From a virus, in the IMG/VR virus record IMGVR_UViG_3300044911_000723, positions 1 to 27,710 of that record: a stretch of DNA of 27,710 nt. One strand, written 5' to 3'. Of the stretch, positions 11,963 through 18,489 are shown piece after piece. Below the pieces are notes generated by a model. The model did no database searches and was not told the DNA's origin. It saw only the letters and a list, made by a program, of their open reading frames with translations. The position numbers and the translations under genes were made by a program. Position 1 is the stretch's first letter, and every line of letters begins with the position of its first letter.

Positions 11963-12002
11963 ATTAATTCCAGATTAAACCACATCAACTTTTTTTATTC
12001 AA
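11963..12002 (-). promoter_or_regulatory. Leftward early promoter with operator overlapping the -10
   Basis: On the minus strand TTGAAT (11997-12002) and TTTAAT (11974-11979) are 17 bases apart. The operator element at 11963-11980 reads on plus as ATTAATTCCAGATTAAAC; it contains the perfect inverted repeat TTAAT-N5-ATTAA and covers the -10. GGAGGA precedes the repressor ATG, so the leader is very short and lacks the hairpin of the other three cassettes. Confidence 0.75.
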
Positions 12003-12006
12003 GTAG

Positions 12007-12035
12007 TTGTAACGAGGAATTAAATCATGTAGGAT
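12007..12035 (+). promoter_or_regulatory. Rightward early promoter
   Basis: TTGTAA (12007-12012) and TAGGAT (12030-12035) are 17 bases apart. Between them AGGAATTAAATC carries only a half-match (GGAATTA) to the operator element. AGGAGGT lies just before the first gene at 12063, giving a short leader. The two -35 elements of the divergent promoters are only four bases apart. Confidence 0.6.
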
Positions 12036-12062
12036 GCCTTTAGTTGACAGGAGGTTACACAA

Positions 12063-12281
12063 ATGGAAAAACCTAAAGTTACACCTTACCGCACCAAGAC
12101 TGGTATCGAGATCGGCAAGTTCTACACGCCACCATCAAACATGCAGTACAGCTATGACATGGAGCTGCTGCAAGAGTCTCTGCTGACGGATGACGTATCT
12201 CTGCGCCGCCGGAAGTTCCAGAACCTTGTATACGCTTGGGCGCTGGGTACGCTGGTTTTATTTTTAATCGTAGTCAAATGA
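12063..12281 (+). CDS. 72-residue membrane-anchored phage protein
   Basis: A soluble N-terminal part (MEKPKVTPYRTKTGIEIGKF, continuing with YTPPSNMQYSYDMELLQ) is followed by a C-terminal transmembrane helix (about 53-71: NLVYAWALGTLVLFLIVV). The N-terminus would lie in the cytoplasm, with LRRRK just before the helix (positive-inside rule). A perfect AGGAGGT lies nine bases before the ATG. It is the first gene of the rightward operon and overlaps the next start (ATGA). Early tail-anchored phage proteins may modify the host membrane or anchor replication; function is unknown. Confidence 0.8.
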   Translation: MEKPKVTPYRTKTGIEIGKFYTPPSNMQYSYDMELLQESLLTDDVSLRRRKFQNLVYAWALGTLVLFLIVVK

Positions 12282-12379
12282 CAACGATGGTCGTCGGGCT
12301 GTTGTTTATAGGCGCAGGGGTTGGCGTCTTAGGACTAGCTTTGGCGATCATCATAGGAATACTTCTGGGGGATGAATGA
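12278..12379 (+). CDS. 33-residue hydrophobic peptide
   Basis: This very short ORF, MTTMVVGLLFIGAGVGVLGL followed by ALAIIIGILLGDE, is one transmembrane helix with Gly spacing and almost no soluble part. It is bounded by ATGA overlaps on both sides (stop of the previous gene, start of the next), which is the main reason to accept it. Glycine-rich helices of this type often form oligomers in membranes. Function is unknown. Confidence 0.6.
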   Translation: MTTMVVGLLFIGAGVGVLGLALAIIIGILLGDE

Positions 12380-12654
12380 TGCGATGGCTACTAGCTTTAT
12401 TGATCTGCACGAATGCTTACGCTGAAGAATGGTGGGAAACGCCAACAACGAAGGGCGGGAAGATCATCCTGACTACACAGAGCGCTGACTGGTGTCCCAA
12501 AGATACGCTTATTGCCTACATAGAAACCAGCAAGCAGGACTCAATCTATGGCTGCTGGACAGTCTCTAATGACCGGATTCACGTTAGATACAACGGTGGC
12601 TTTACGAAGGTCTATGACAAAGACGGCTGGGAGTATAAGAATGATAAGAGATGA
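12376..12654 (+). CDS. Exported phage protein with signal peptide
   Basis: The 92-residue precursor starts MMRWLLALLICTNAYA followed by EEWWETP, a clear signal peptide with an AYA-type cleavage site after residue 16. The mature part is small, beta-rich and has two cysteines (C40, C60) that could form a disulfide in the periplasm. It is encoded with two membrane proteins at the start of the early operon. A periplasmic early phage protein could act in superinfection exclusion or host-envelope change; this is inference from location only. Confidence 0.8.
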   Translation: MMRWLLALLICTNAYAEEWWETPTTKGGKIILTTQSADWCPKDTLIAYIETSKQDSIYGCWTVSNDRIHVRYNGGFTKVYDKDGWEYKNDKR

Positions 12655-12895
12655 CATTATTGAAATGGCTGAAGAAGCCTGTGGTGAACCTGCATGGTCT
12701 GGCGGTGTTGAGTGGACTTGGGAAGAAGTTGAACGCTTTGCCAACCTAGTCGCAGCAGCGGAGCGCGAGGAGTGTGCGAAGGTGTGCATGGATATGTGGA
12801 ATGATTGGATAAATGCGCCGCAGGGCAAGCAACGAGATATGCCAAACAATGCGCAAGATTGCGCCTTTGCTATCCGCGAGAGAGGTGCGCCATGA
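12641..12895 (+). CDS. Conserved phage hypothetical protein (MIRDDIIEMA family)
   Basis: The 84-residue protein starts MIRDDIIEMAEEACGEP and contains AEREECAKVCMDMW (about 41-54), then a C-terminal ...CAFAIRERG. All three blocks are typical of a very common, uncharacterised small phage family. I chose the ATG at 12641 because GGGAG precedes it and the upstream extension is antiphase sequence of the exported-protein gene, which it overlaps by 14 bases. It shares the E-R-E-x-C-A motif with genes on the minus strand. Function is unknown. Confidence 0.85.
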   Translation: MIRDDIIEMAEEACGEPAWSGGVEWTWEEVERFANLVAAAEREECAKVCMDMWNDWINAPQGKQRDMPNNAQDCAFAIRERGAP

Positions 12896-13074
12896 ATGAA
12901 GGCGAATATCAACAGATGATGGAAGAGCGCCAGCAGATACTAGAGGCTGCATTTGATCGCGCTTACACAGGTTTTGCCACCGAAGAAGACTGGGCAGTTC
13001 TTCGATACGAATGTGGCTTGTCTGCCCTGATGCGAAAGGAAAGTCATGTTAATAGCGAAAGCCGAGTCCAATAG
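12892..13074 (+). CDS. 60-residue phage hypothetical protein
   Basis: The protein starts MNEGEYQQMMEERQQILEAA and is an acidic helical hairpin with YECGLSALMRKE near the end. The ATG overlaps the stop of the previous gene (ATGA), and its own 3' end overlaps the SSB-like gene by 29 bases. The upstream extension of the frame reads through the previous gene antiphase and is rejected. No domain is recognised. Confidence 0.75.
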   Translation: MNEGEYQQMMEERQQILEAAFDRAYTGFATEEDWAVLRYECGLSALMRKESHVNSESRVQ

Positions 13075-13687
13075 CTCAAGCTCATTCACTCCAGTACCGG
13101 CGGGGATGCATCTTGCACGGTGCTTTAGGATTGTCGATCTGGGTACTCAAAAGACTAGCTACATGGGGAAAGACAAGCTCAACCGGAAGATTCTGATTCA
13201 GTTTGAGATCCACTCTGAAGATGCTGATGGGAACCCTTTGTTGACCGATAAAGGGGAACCGCTGTCTATATCGAAGCGCTACACCTTATCTCTGAACGAG
13301 AAGGCCACACTGTCGATTGATCTGGAGTCTTGGAGAGGAGCTGCCTTTACTCAGTCTGAACGTAATGGGTTCAACCTTGAGAAGCTACTAGGTGTCTGGG
13401 CGATGCTGAACGTCACGAAGAGCCAAGGCAACGATGGGAAGGAGTACACCAACATCGAGACGATTAACCCTGTGCCGGCCCAGATCAAGAAAGTAGGCCT
13501 ACCTGAAGCTCATAACGAGACGATGATCTTTAGTATTGAGAACAGCCCCCAACAGGTGTTTGAGAAGCTCTCTGAAGGTGTAAAGAAGACGATTCAAGGC
13601 AGTCCTGAGTGGCAGCAGAAGGGTAAGAAGGCTACTGCTCAAGGCTTCTATGATGACGATATTAGTGACATAAACGAACCGTTCTGA
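13046..13687 (+). CDS. Probable phage single-stranded-DNA-binding protein
   Basis: The 213-residue protein has a beta-rich body. The conserved phage pattern is FTPVPAGMHLARCFRIVDLG (14-33), ILIQFEIHSEDADG (49-62), ISKRYTLSL (74-82) and ESWRGAAFT (93-101). The tail is disordered and acidic, ending YDDDISDINEPF. An OB-like core with an acidic tail ending in Phe is the hallmark of functional SSB proteins such as T7 gp2.5, where the tail contacts replication partners. AGGAAAG precedes the ATG. It lies before two nucleases in the rightward early operon, consistent with replication and recombination. The SSB call is strong by layout but not by a named family motif. Confidence 0.75.
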   Translation: MLIAKAESNSSSSFTPVPAGMHLARCFRIVDLGTQKTSYMGKDKLNRKILIQFEIHSEDADGNPLLTDKGEPLSISKRYTLSLNEKATLSIDLESWRGAAFTQSERNGFNLEKLLGVWAMLNVTKSQGNDGKEYTNIETINPVPAQIKKVGLPEAHNETMIFSIENSPQQVFEKLSEGVKKTIQGSPEWQQKGKKATAQGFYDDDISDINEPF

Positions 13688-13694
13688 GGATGAC

Positions 13695-13943
13695 ATGGAC
13701 TCCCACGCGCTTTTAGACTTTTTGATTAAAGAGTACGGACTGAAGAATGACGCAACGCTATCTAAGGCGCTGGGCATAAAGCCTCCCGCACTCAGCAAGA
13801 TAAGGTCTCGGCGCATGGGAGTCAGCGGCGACATGAAGATCATCATCTACAAAAAGACAGGGATGTCGATTGAAGACATTGAAGAATTCTTAGAGAAAGA
13901 TTTGCGATGGCTAGAACCTTCTACGAATCATCAAAAGACTTAG
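13695..13943 (+). CDS. Cro/C1-type helix-turn-helix protein
   Basis: The 82-residue protein reads MDSHALLDFLIKEYGLKNDA, then TLSKALGIKPPALSKIRSRR (21-40), a clear helix-turn-helix. A dimerisation-type end follows, MKIIIYKKTGMSIEDIEEFL. It resembles the small phage regulators of the same size. It starts seven bases after the SSB-like gene with GAGG before the ATG, and overlaps the nuclease gene by 37 bases. It could be a second regulator, for example of the switch to late expression, and is the alternative candidate for binding the AATT-N5-TTAAAC operators. Confidence 0.8.
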   Translation: MDSHALLDFLIKEYGLKNDATLSKALGIKPPALSKIRSRRMGVSGDMKIIIYKKTGMSIEDIEEFLEKDLRWLEPSTNHQKT

Positions 13944-14329
13944 ACGAGGAAAAATCTGTTGCAACTTTTCTCTCAAGCAAATGGAACCTAACCTTTTACA
14001 AACTAAAGCCCAGCTACAAAATTGATTGGATCATCTTCAAAAATGGGCAGGTAAGCACAGTCGCTGAGATCAAAAGGCGTCACGTTAATAGACTCACCTA
14101 CGATACGCTGATGCTGTCCCTAGACAAGTGGATGACAGGCAAGGCGATGGCGGCTGAGATGAAAGTCCCATTCATGCTGCTGATTAAATGGGATGACGGG
14201 CTGTTTTGGTACAAGGCCGGGGTAAGCCCAGTGACTTATGGATTTGGCGGCAGGAAAGACCGTCAAGACCCGCAAGACATGGAACCCGTCGTGTTTATTC
14301 CCGTTAGACATTTCAAGGAAATTAAATGA
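13907..14329 (+). CDS. PD-(D/E)XK nuclease-like protein (VRR-NUC-like size)
   Basis: The 140-residue protein has the restriction-fold core KIDWIIFKNGQVSTVAEIKR, with D40 and E54-x-K56. An N-terminal helix (EEKSVATFLSSKW) and a later strand pair, FMLLIKWDDGLFWYKAG, complete it. Order and spacing fit a minimal PD-(D/E)XK nuclease of the Holliday-resolvase/VRR-NUC size class. It has 37 bases of overlap with the HTH gene and an ATGA overlap with the exonuclease. It probably acts on branched or recombining DNA together with the SSB-like protein. The precise substrate is unknown. Confidence 0.75.
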   Translation: MARTFYESSKDLDEEKSVATFLSSKWNLTFYKLKPSYKIDWIIFKNGQVSTVAEIKRRHVNRLTYDTLMLSLDKWMTGKAMAAEMKVPFMLLIKWDDGLFWYKAGVSPVTYGFGGRKDRQDPQDMEPVVFIPVRHFKEIK

Positions 14330-15084
14330 TTGCTACAGACGCAAGAGCTGCCGAAAGTACCCACTGGTACACCCGTACTGGTGACCCGATGTACACGGTT
14401 CCCTCGAAGAAGGATGGATCACAGCGACCCACGACTCTGAGAGACGCCCGAGAGCGCAACCTTGTTCCCTCGGTCACGACGATCCTAAACATCGCAGCCA
14501 AGCCGGGGCTGAACGTCTGGCTGCAGGAGCAGGCGATCTTAGCCGCCCTGACCCTACCGAGGTATGAGAACGAACTGGAGTCGGTCTGGTTGAAGCGGGT
14601 TGTACAGGATTCCAAGTCCCAAGCCAGAGAAGCAGCCGATCTGGGCACAGAGATACACACCGCCGTACAGGGCTTCTATGAGGGCAGGAAGGCGTCGGCG
14701 TTCCCGATCCATGTGCAGACCTGTACGAAGGCTATAGAAAGCCACTACGGGGCTAGAAACTGGGTTGCTGAGCGTGCATTCGCCCACGAAATGGGATTCG
14801 GAGGAAAGGTCGATCTTCACAGCGATGGAATAGTCATCGACATCAAGACGAAAGACTTCTCCGACCCTTCGAAAGTCGTGCCTTACGACGAGCATTTGAT
14901 GCAACTAGCCGCCTATAGGGTGGGTCTAGGGATGCCTGAGGCACGCTGCGCAAACGTCTTCATCTCTCGCACTAACCCAGATCTAGCGGTGGTCACAGAG
15001 TGGGCAGAAGAAGACTTACAAAGAGGGTGGAAGATGTTCACCGCCCTATTATCCTTCTGGCAATACAAAAACCAATATGAGTGA
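14326..15084 (+). CDS. RecB/Cas4-like PD-(D/E)XK exonuclease
   Basis: The 252-residue protein shows the family motif set: LGTEIH (H111), GFGGKVDL (D163), VIDIKTK (D172, K174) and MQLAAYR (192-198). This is the H...D...D-x-K...Q-x-x-x-Y pattern of RecB-type nuclease domains found in phage exonucleases and Cas4. An N-terminal region includes LVPSVTTILNIAAKPGLNVW, typical of the phage version. It probably resects DNA ends for recombination or degrades host DNA. AAGGA precedes the ATG, which overlaps the stop of the smaller nuclease gene. Confidence 0.87.
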   Translation: MIATDARAAESTHWYTRTGDPMYTVPSKKDGSQRPTTLRDARERNLVPSVTTILNIAAKPGLNVWLQEQAILAALTLPRYENELESVWLKRVVQDSKSQAREAADLGTEIHTAVQGFYEGRKASAFPIHVQTCTKAIESHYGARNWVAERAFAHEMGFGGKVDLHSDGIVIDIKTKDFSDPSKVVPYDEHLMQLAAYRVGLGMPEARCANVFISRTNPDLAVVTEWAEEDLQRGWKMFTALLSFWQYKNQYE

Positions 15085-15087
15085 ATT

Positions 15088-15309
15088 ATGCTAACTAGAG
15101 ACGACATCATCCAAACCTTCTTCTACTGCGACAACAAAGATCCTGACGGCATCTACCCGCCCGATGTAGACATCATTGAGTTCGCTCATAAGATCGCAGC
15201 CGTAGCAGCAGATCGTGCCGCTAAGATCGAACACACACGTTGTGTAGAGATCGTGTCCCACATGAACAAAGAAGTAGCGAAGGGTTTAGGAACTCAGGCC
15301 CCTAAATAA
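15088..15309 (+). CDS. Small conserved phage protein, 73 aa
   Basis: The protein starts MLTRDDIIQTFFYCDNKDPD and contains AAKIEHTRCVEIVSHMNKEV (about 44-63), so it has the same R-D-D-I-I start and helical cysteine position as the 12641 gene. The two are probably distant paralogs or members of one small phage family. GAGTG precedes the ATG, four bases after the exonuclease stop. It is the last gene of the rightward operon, and its stop runs into the terminator region. Function is unknown. Confidence 0.8.
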   Translation: MLTRDDIIQTFFYCDNKDPDGIYPPDVDIIEFAHKIAAVAADRAAKIEHTRCVEIVSHMNKEVAKGLGTQAPK

Positions 15310-15337
15310 AAAAACCCCCGGAGGGAGAATCCGGGGG
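15308..15337 (-). terminator. Rho-independent terminator of the leftward virion operon
   Basis: CCCCCGGA (15315-15322) pairs perfectly with TCCGGGGG (15330-15337) around a 7-base loop. On the minus strand the stem is followed by seven T residues (plus A7 at 15308-15314). It ends transcription coming from the transglycosylase gene at 15365. A second small hairpin GGTCG-cttgca-CGACC lies just before it (15341-15356). For the rightward operon the stem has no T-tract. Confidence 0.9.
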
Positions 15338-15364
15338 AAAGGTCGCTTGCACGACCGCAGCAAC

Positions 15365-16633
15365 TCACCTAAGAGGATTGCCTAAAGGATCATACTCAAT
15401 TTCTTCGGGGGTTGTTGTTATGGGTGGCAATCCTTTTTTCTTGCGCTTCTCGTTCTCGCGCATCATCTTGTAGATGTAGTCAGCAGGCATAGCCGCCGCA
15501 GTCGCTAAAGCGCCACCAAGTCTCGGAACTGGATGCGGAGCCAACATAGCCGCTTGTCCTAAAGCAGAAATGCCGGATATGCCAGCACCACCAAAGTCGC
15601 CTTCTTGATAACGCTGTGCAGCCTCTGCCGCGTCTAAACCGGCACCGAGACCAGCCAATGTGCTTCCAAAAGGAATTTTGCCAGCGATTTTTGCTGTGGC
15701 TTCAGCAGCCTGTCGTAATCGAGCTTTATCAGCCAATTCTCTCAGCATTTGCTGTTCACGCGCCCAGCCCTCTATGTTTAAAAGACCTTTTTTAACTGCT
15801 TCGCCGCCATATAATCTTTGCACCTTTTCAGATACTTTGCCCCTTGCCTGAGCCTTCTCTCTTGCCTGCTTAAACTCATCAGAAACTTCCCGAACAGTGT
15901 AGCCCTCACCACGACCAAAGCCGGTTTTGCTTGAATACTTTTGCCCCGGAGAGCGCGTGTCAGCCGCCTCAGCAAGACGTCGAGCTTCTTCAGCAAGACG
16001 CTGCCGCCTTCCAGTTAAATAATTTACGCCGGTTTCAGCACTACCCGCTATGAAACCAGCTCCAGTGCCAACCAAAGCACCGGTCTTGGGATCAATCGGT
16101 GGGGGCTCTGGAACCTCTTCAGTCAAAGATTGAGGTACCTCTGAAGACACTTCCGGCAGAGATACTTCGGGAGCGGCCTCCGCTTTGATCATCTCGCCTT
16201 CAAGGGGATATAACTTCTCTAACTTGTCTACATACAGCAAAGTCTCTGGAGGCAGGTCGCTGAAGTCACCAGACTTGTAGAACTTGTTTCTTGCCGGAAC
16301 GCTGGCGTTGTAACCCACCGCAGCCTTGATAGGATCGTTATGCTCATCCATCAACTGCTTTAATAACGTCACACCACCGCGGATGTTTTGATCTTCGTCT
16401 AGGGGATCAACATTCAAACCCTTGGCGGTCTCAGGCATTAGCTGCATCACCCCCAAAGCACCCGCGGGAGACTTGAGAATCTTTTTGCCGACAGCGTGCT
16501 GATACTTGCCGCCCGTCTCGATATTAGCGATAGCCAAAGCAAATTTAGGGTCTAAGCCCTGAGATGCCGCCTCTCGCTCAATCTTATCGACGATGCGTAG
16601 CTGGTCGTCATTCAGTTTCTCAATATCGATCAT
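15365..16633 (-). CDS. Virion-associated lytic transglycosylase
   Basis: The 422-residue protein has an SLT-type lysozyme domain at residues 12-140, with the catalytic glutamate in AIANIETGG (E39), then GALGVMQLMPETAKG (58-72) and AAVGYNA. It cleaves peptidoglycan so that the ejection apparatus can cross the cell wall. A Glu/Pro-rich linker and a Gly/Ala-rich hydrophobic region follow (near 190-205 and 310-370), plus a charged segment (QRLAEEARRLAEAADT). The size and location among virion genes fit a T7 gp16-like internal role rather than a lysis enzyme. It is the last gene of the virion operon, coupled by ATGA to the gene before it. Confidence 0.88.
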   Translation of the reverse strand: MIDIEKLNDDQLRIVDKIEREAASQGLDPKFALAIANIETGGKYQHAVGKKILKSPAGALGVMQLMPETAKGLNVDPLDEDQNIRGGVTLLKQLMDEHNDPIKAAVGYNASVPARNKFYKSGDFSDLPPETLLYVDKLEKLYPLEGEMIKAEAAPEVSLPEVSSEVPQSLTEEVPEPPPIDPKTGALVGTGAGFIAGSAETGVNYLTGRRQRLAEEARRLAEAADTRSPGQKYSSKTGFGRGEGYTVREVSDEFKQAREKAQARGKVSEKVQRLYGGEAVKKGLLNIEGWAREQQMLRELADKARLRQAAEATAKIAGKIPFGSTLAGLGAGLDAAEAAQRYQEGDFGGAGISGISALGQAAMLAPHPVPRLGGALATAAAMPADYIYKMMRENEKRKKKGLPPITTTPEEIEYDPLGNPLR

Positions 16634-18486
16634 TGCAGACCCCGCGCCTTTTTAGCCGCATCAATACGCTCTCTCAAGCTACCAGCAGGTGCTGCCGGTG
16701 TAGATGTTGAGGCAGCTTTTGGCTCCGCTTTAGGCTCAGCTTTAGGCTCTTTCTGCCCGCCAAAATACTTGTTGTAGATGGCGTCAGTATTGCGATCAAG
16801 ATTGTTGACAAGTTTTTTGTAGCCAGCGGACTCGGTAAACTCATCAATTGACTTGTTGGGGTTAGCCTTCTCCCACTGCAGAAGCTCGGTCTTAACCGCT
16901 TTATCAAACGCAGCACGTTGCAACAACGTCTCGGTCTGAGCCAGAGCAACCACCCTACGGTTAGCCACGCCACCAGAGACCTGACGAACGATTGCACGTT
17001 CACCCTCAGTAACAGCACCCTCACCCTTTAAATACAGACGGGTGAAGTTCAGCTCAATCTCTGAGTAGTTACGGCCTAACATCTGCAGAGCGTTAAGAAT
17101 TTGCTCACGCTCTTTGGGATCCCCAGTAACTTTAGCTACAGCCTCACGAATAGCAGGAATGCCAACATTAAAGGGGCCAACCCGAACGCCGTCCGCAGTA
17201 ACACCAGCAACCGCGCTAAACACATCAGGATTTTCTAAAAGGCCAAGCGCCTTGCTTTGAATTGGGTCAGAGGCAATCTTGAAGATCTGATTTGCAGGCT
17301 TCTCAATGACTGACGCAACCTTAGCGCTAGAAATGTAATCATCACGGGTCTTGACTTCCGACTTTGCCTGCTCTTGCGCTCTAATTTCACGACGCTTCTG
17401 CTCTGCGCCACGCTCTTCTTCAGTCTGGAATGGCTTTCCTTCACCCTTTTTAGGCTCACCACCAGCAGGTTTTCTGCGAAGGTTTGTATCAACCCACTCC
17501 TCACCTTTGCCTTCTGCAACAGCTTTGCGATAAGCCCTGAAGTCTTTTGGCAACATTCCAACAGTTCCGCCAACTTCAGGAATAAAGTATGGTTTTGTTT
17601 CAATCGCTTTAGCCAACTCAATATCTTCAGCCTCTTCACCCGGAGTCATTCGGCGCATTCCGCCGTCTTGTTTGACAAATGGGAAAAATAAGCCGTATTT
17701 GTTATAAATTCTTTTTGCTACATCGTATTGGTCTTGGTCAATGGCCTCAAGAACTCTATCGAAATCCTTAGGGCTCATCTCAGCTTCTACGCCGCCAACT
17801 TTTTGTGTTACGCGCTCTCTTCTTTCTACTTCTCTTTGTCTTAGCTTAAGCTCTTCTTGTTTGCGCTTGTCTTCAGCAAGCTCCCTTTTCATCTTTAAAA
17901 CATTTGGAGCAAAGATTGCAAGGTACGCATCATCTTCATCTTCGATCTGCTGCGCCGGAGCTTGAGCTGCTGCAGGCGCAGCGGGAGGCGCAGCGGGAGG
18001 CGCAGCAATAGGCGCTTGCATTGGCGCTTCGCTTTGATCCACCCCAATTACATCAGCGGGTTCTGCCGGAGCTTCTACCGGAGCTGCAGGTGCCGGAGCT
18101 GCAGGTGCTGCCGGAGGGCGCTTGCGATTGAAATACTGCATAGCGAAGTTTTGCTCATCTTGCGCTATTTTCTGCGCTTGTTGCTTCTGGCTTAGCTCAA
18201 ACTCCATCTTGGCAAACTCAGCGTTTTGCAGAGCCTGCTTCTGCATTTCATCTGCAGCAGCAGTCGCGGCATAGCCAAGAGACTCACCAGCCCCACCAGT
18301 CTTAGTAGGCGCGAACAAGGCACCCGCAACCCGCAGCCCTACAGGATCAAATGGCATGTTCCTGCGACTATCCAACGCCCTCATCAGCTTCTGCATCTGC
18401 GCTTCAGCTTCGAGCTTACGGTCTTGAACTGACTTGACGTATTGCTGAACCAGATTAGGCTGCTGTGGTGTCATTTCATCTGCCAT
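16630..18486 (-). CDS. Large internal/structural virion protein with Ala-Pro linker
   Basis: The 618-residue protein is helical at both ends. A disordered linker at about 123-180 is made of Ala/Pro repeats encoded by tandem short DNA repeats. A strongly charged single helix lies at about 198-229 (KRELAEDKRKQEELKLRQRE), and the tail has KAEP repeats. No enzyme motif is seen. Between the transglycosylase and other large virion genes, it is best read as an internal virion or DNA-ejection protein, analogous in position to T7 gp15. GTGGGG precedes the ATG, four bases after the upstream stop codon begins. Confidence 0.75.
   Translation of the reverse strand: MADEMTPQQPNLVQQYVKSVQDRKLEAEAQMQKLMRALDSRRNMPFDPVGLRVAGALFAPTKTGGAGESLGYAATAAADEMQKQALQNAEFAKMEFELSQKQQAQKIAQDEQNFAMQYFNRKRPPAAPAAPAPAAPVEAPAEPADVIGVDQSEAPMQAPIAAPPAAPPAAPAAAQAPAQQIEDEDDAYLAIFAPNVLKMKRELAEDKRKQEELKLRQREVERRERVTQKVGGVEAEMSPKDFDRVLEAIDQDQYDVAKRIYNKYGLFFPFVKQDGGMRRMTPGEEAEDIELAKAIETKPYFIPEVGGTVGMLPKDFRAYRKAVAEGKGEEWVDTNLRRKPAGGEPKKGEGKPFQTEEERGAEQKRREIRAQEQAKSEVKTRDDYISSAKVASVIEKPANQIFKIASDPIQSKALGLLENPDVFSAVAGVTADGVRVGPFNVGIPAIREAVAKVTGDPKEREQILNALQMLGRNYSEIELNFTRLYLKGEGAVTEGERAIVRQVSGGVANRRVVALAQTETLLQRAAFDKAVKTELLQWEKANPNKSIDEFTESAGYKKLVNNLDRNTDAIYNKYFGGQKEPKAEPKAEPKAASTSTPAAPAGSLRERIDAAKKARGLQ
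17975..18010. repeat. 12-bp tandem repeat coding for the Ala-Pro linker
   Basis: The unit GGCGCAGCGGGA occurs twice in exact tandem (17975-17986, 17987-17998), followed by a partly diverged third copy (17999-18010). On the coding minus strand it gives APPA blocks. Related GCCGGAGCTGCAGGT repeats occur at 18066-18117. Such repeats change length easily, so this linker may vary between related phages. Confidence 0.85.
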
Positions 18487-18489
18487 GAT

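Noticed and set aside
15308-15337. Bidirectional terminator
   Set aside because: Only the minus strand has a T-tract after the stem; on the plus strand the stem is followed by AAAGGTCG.
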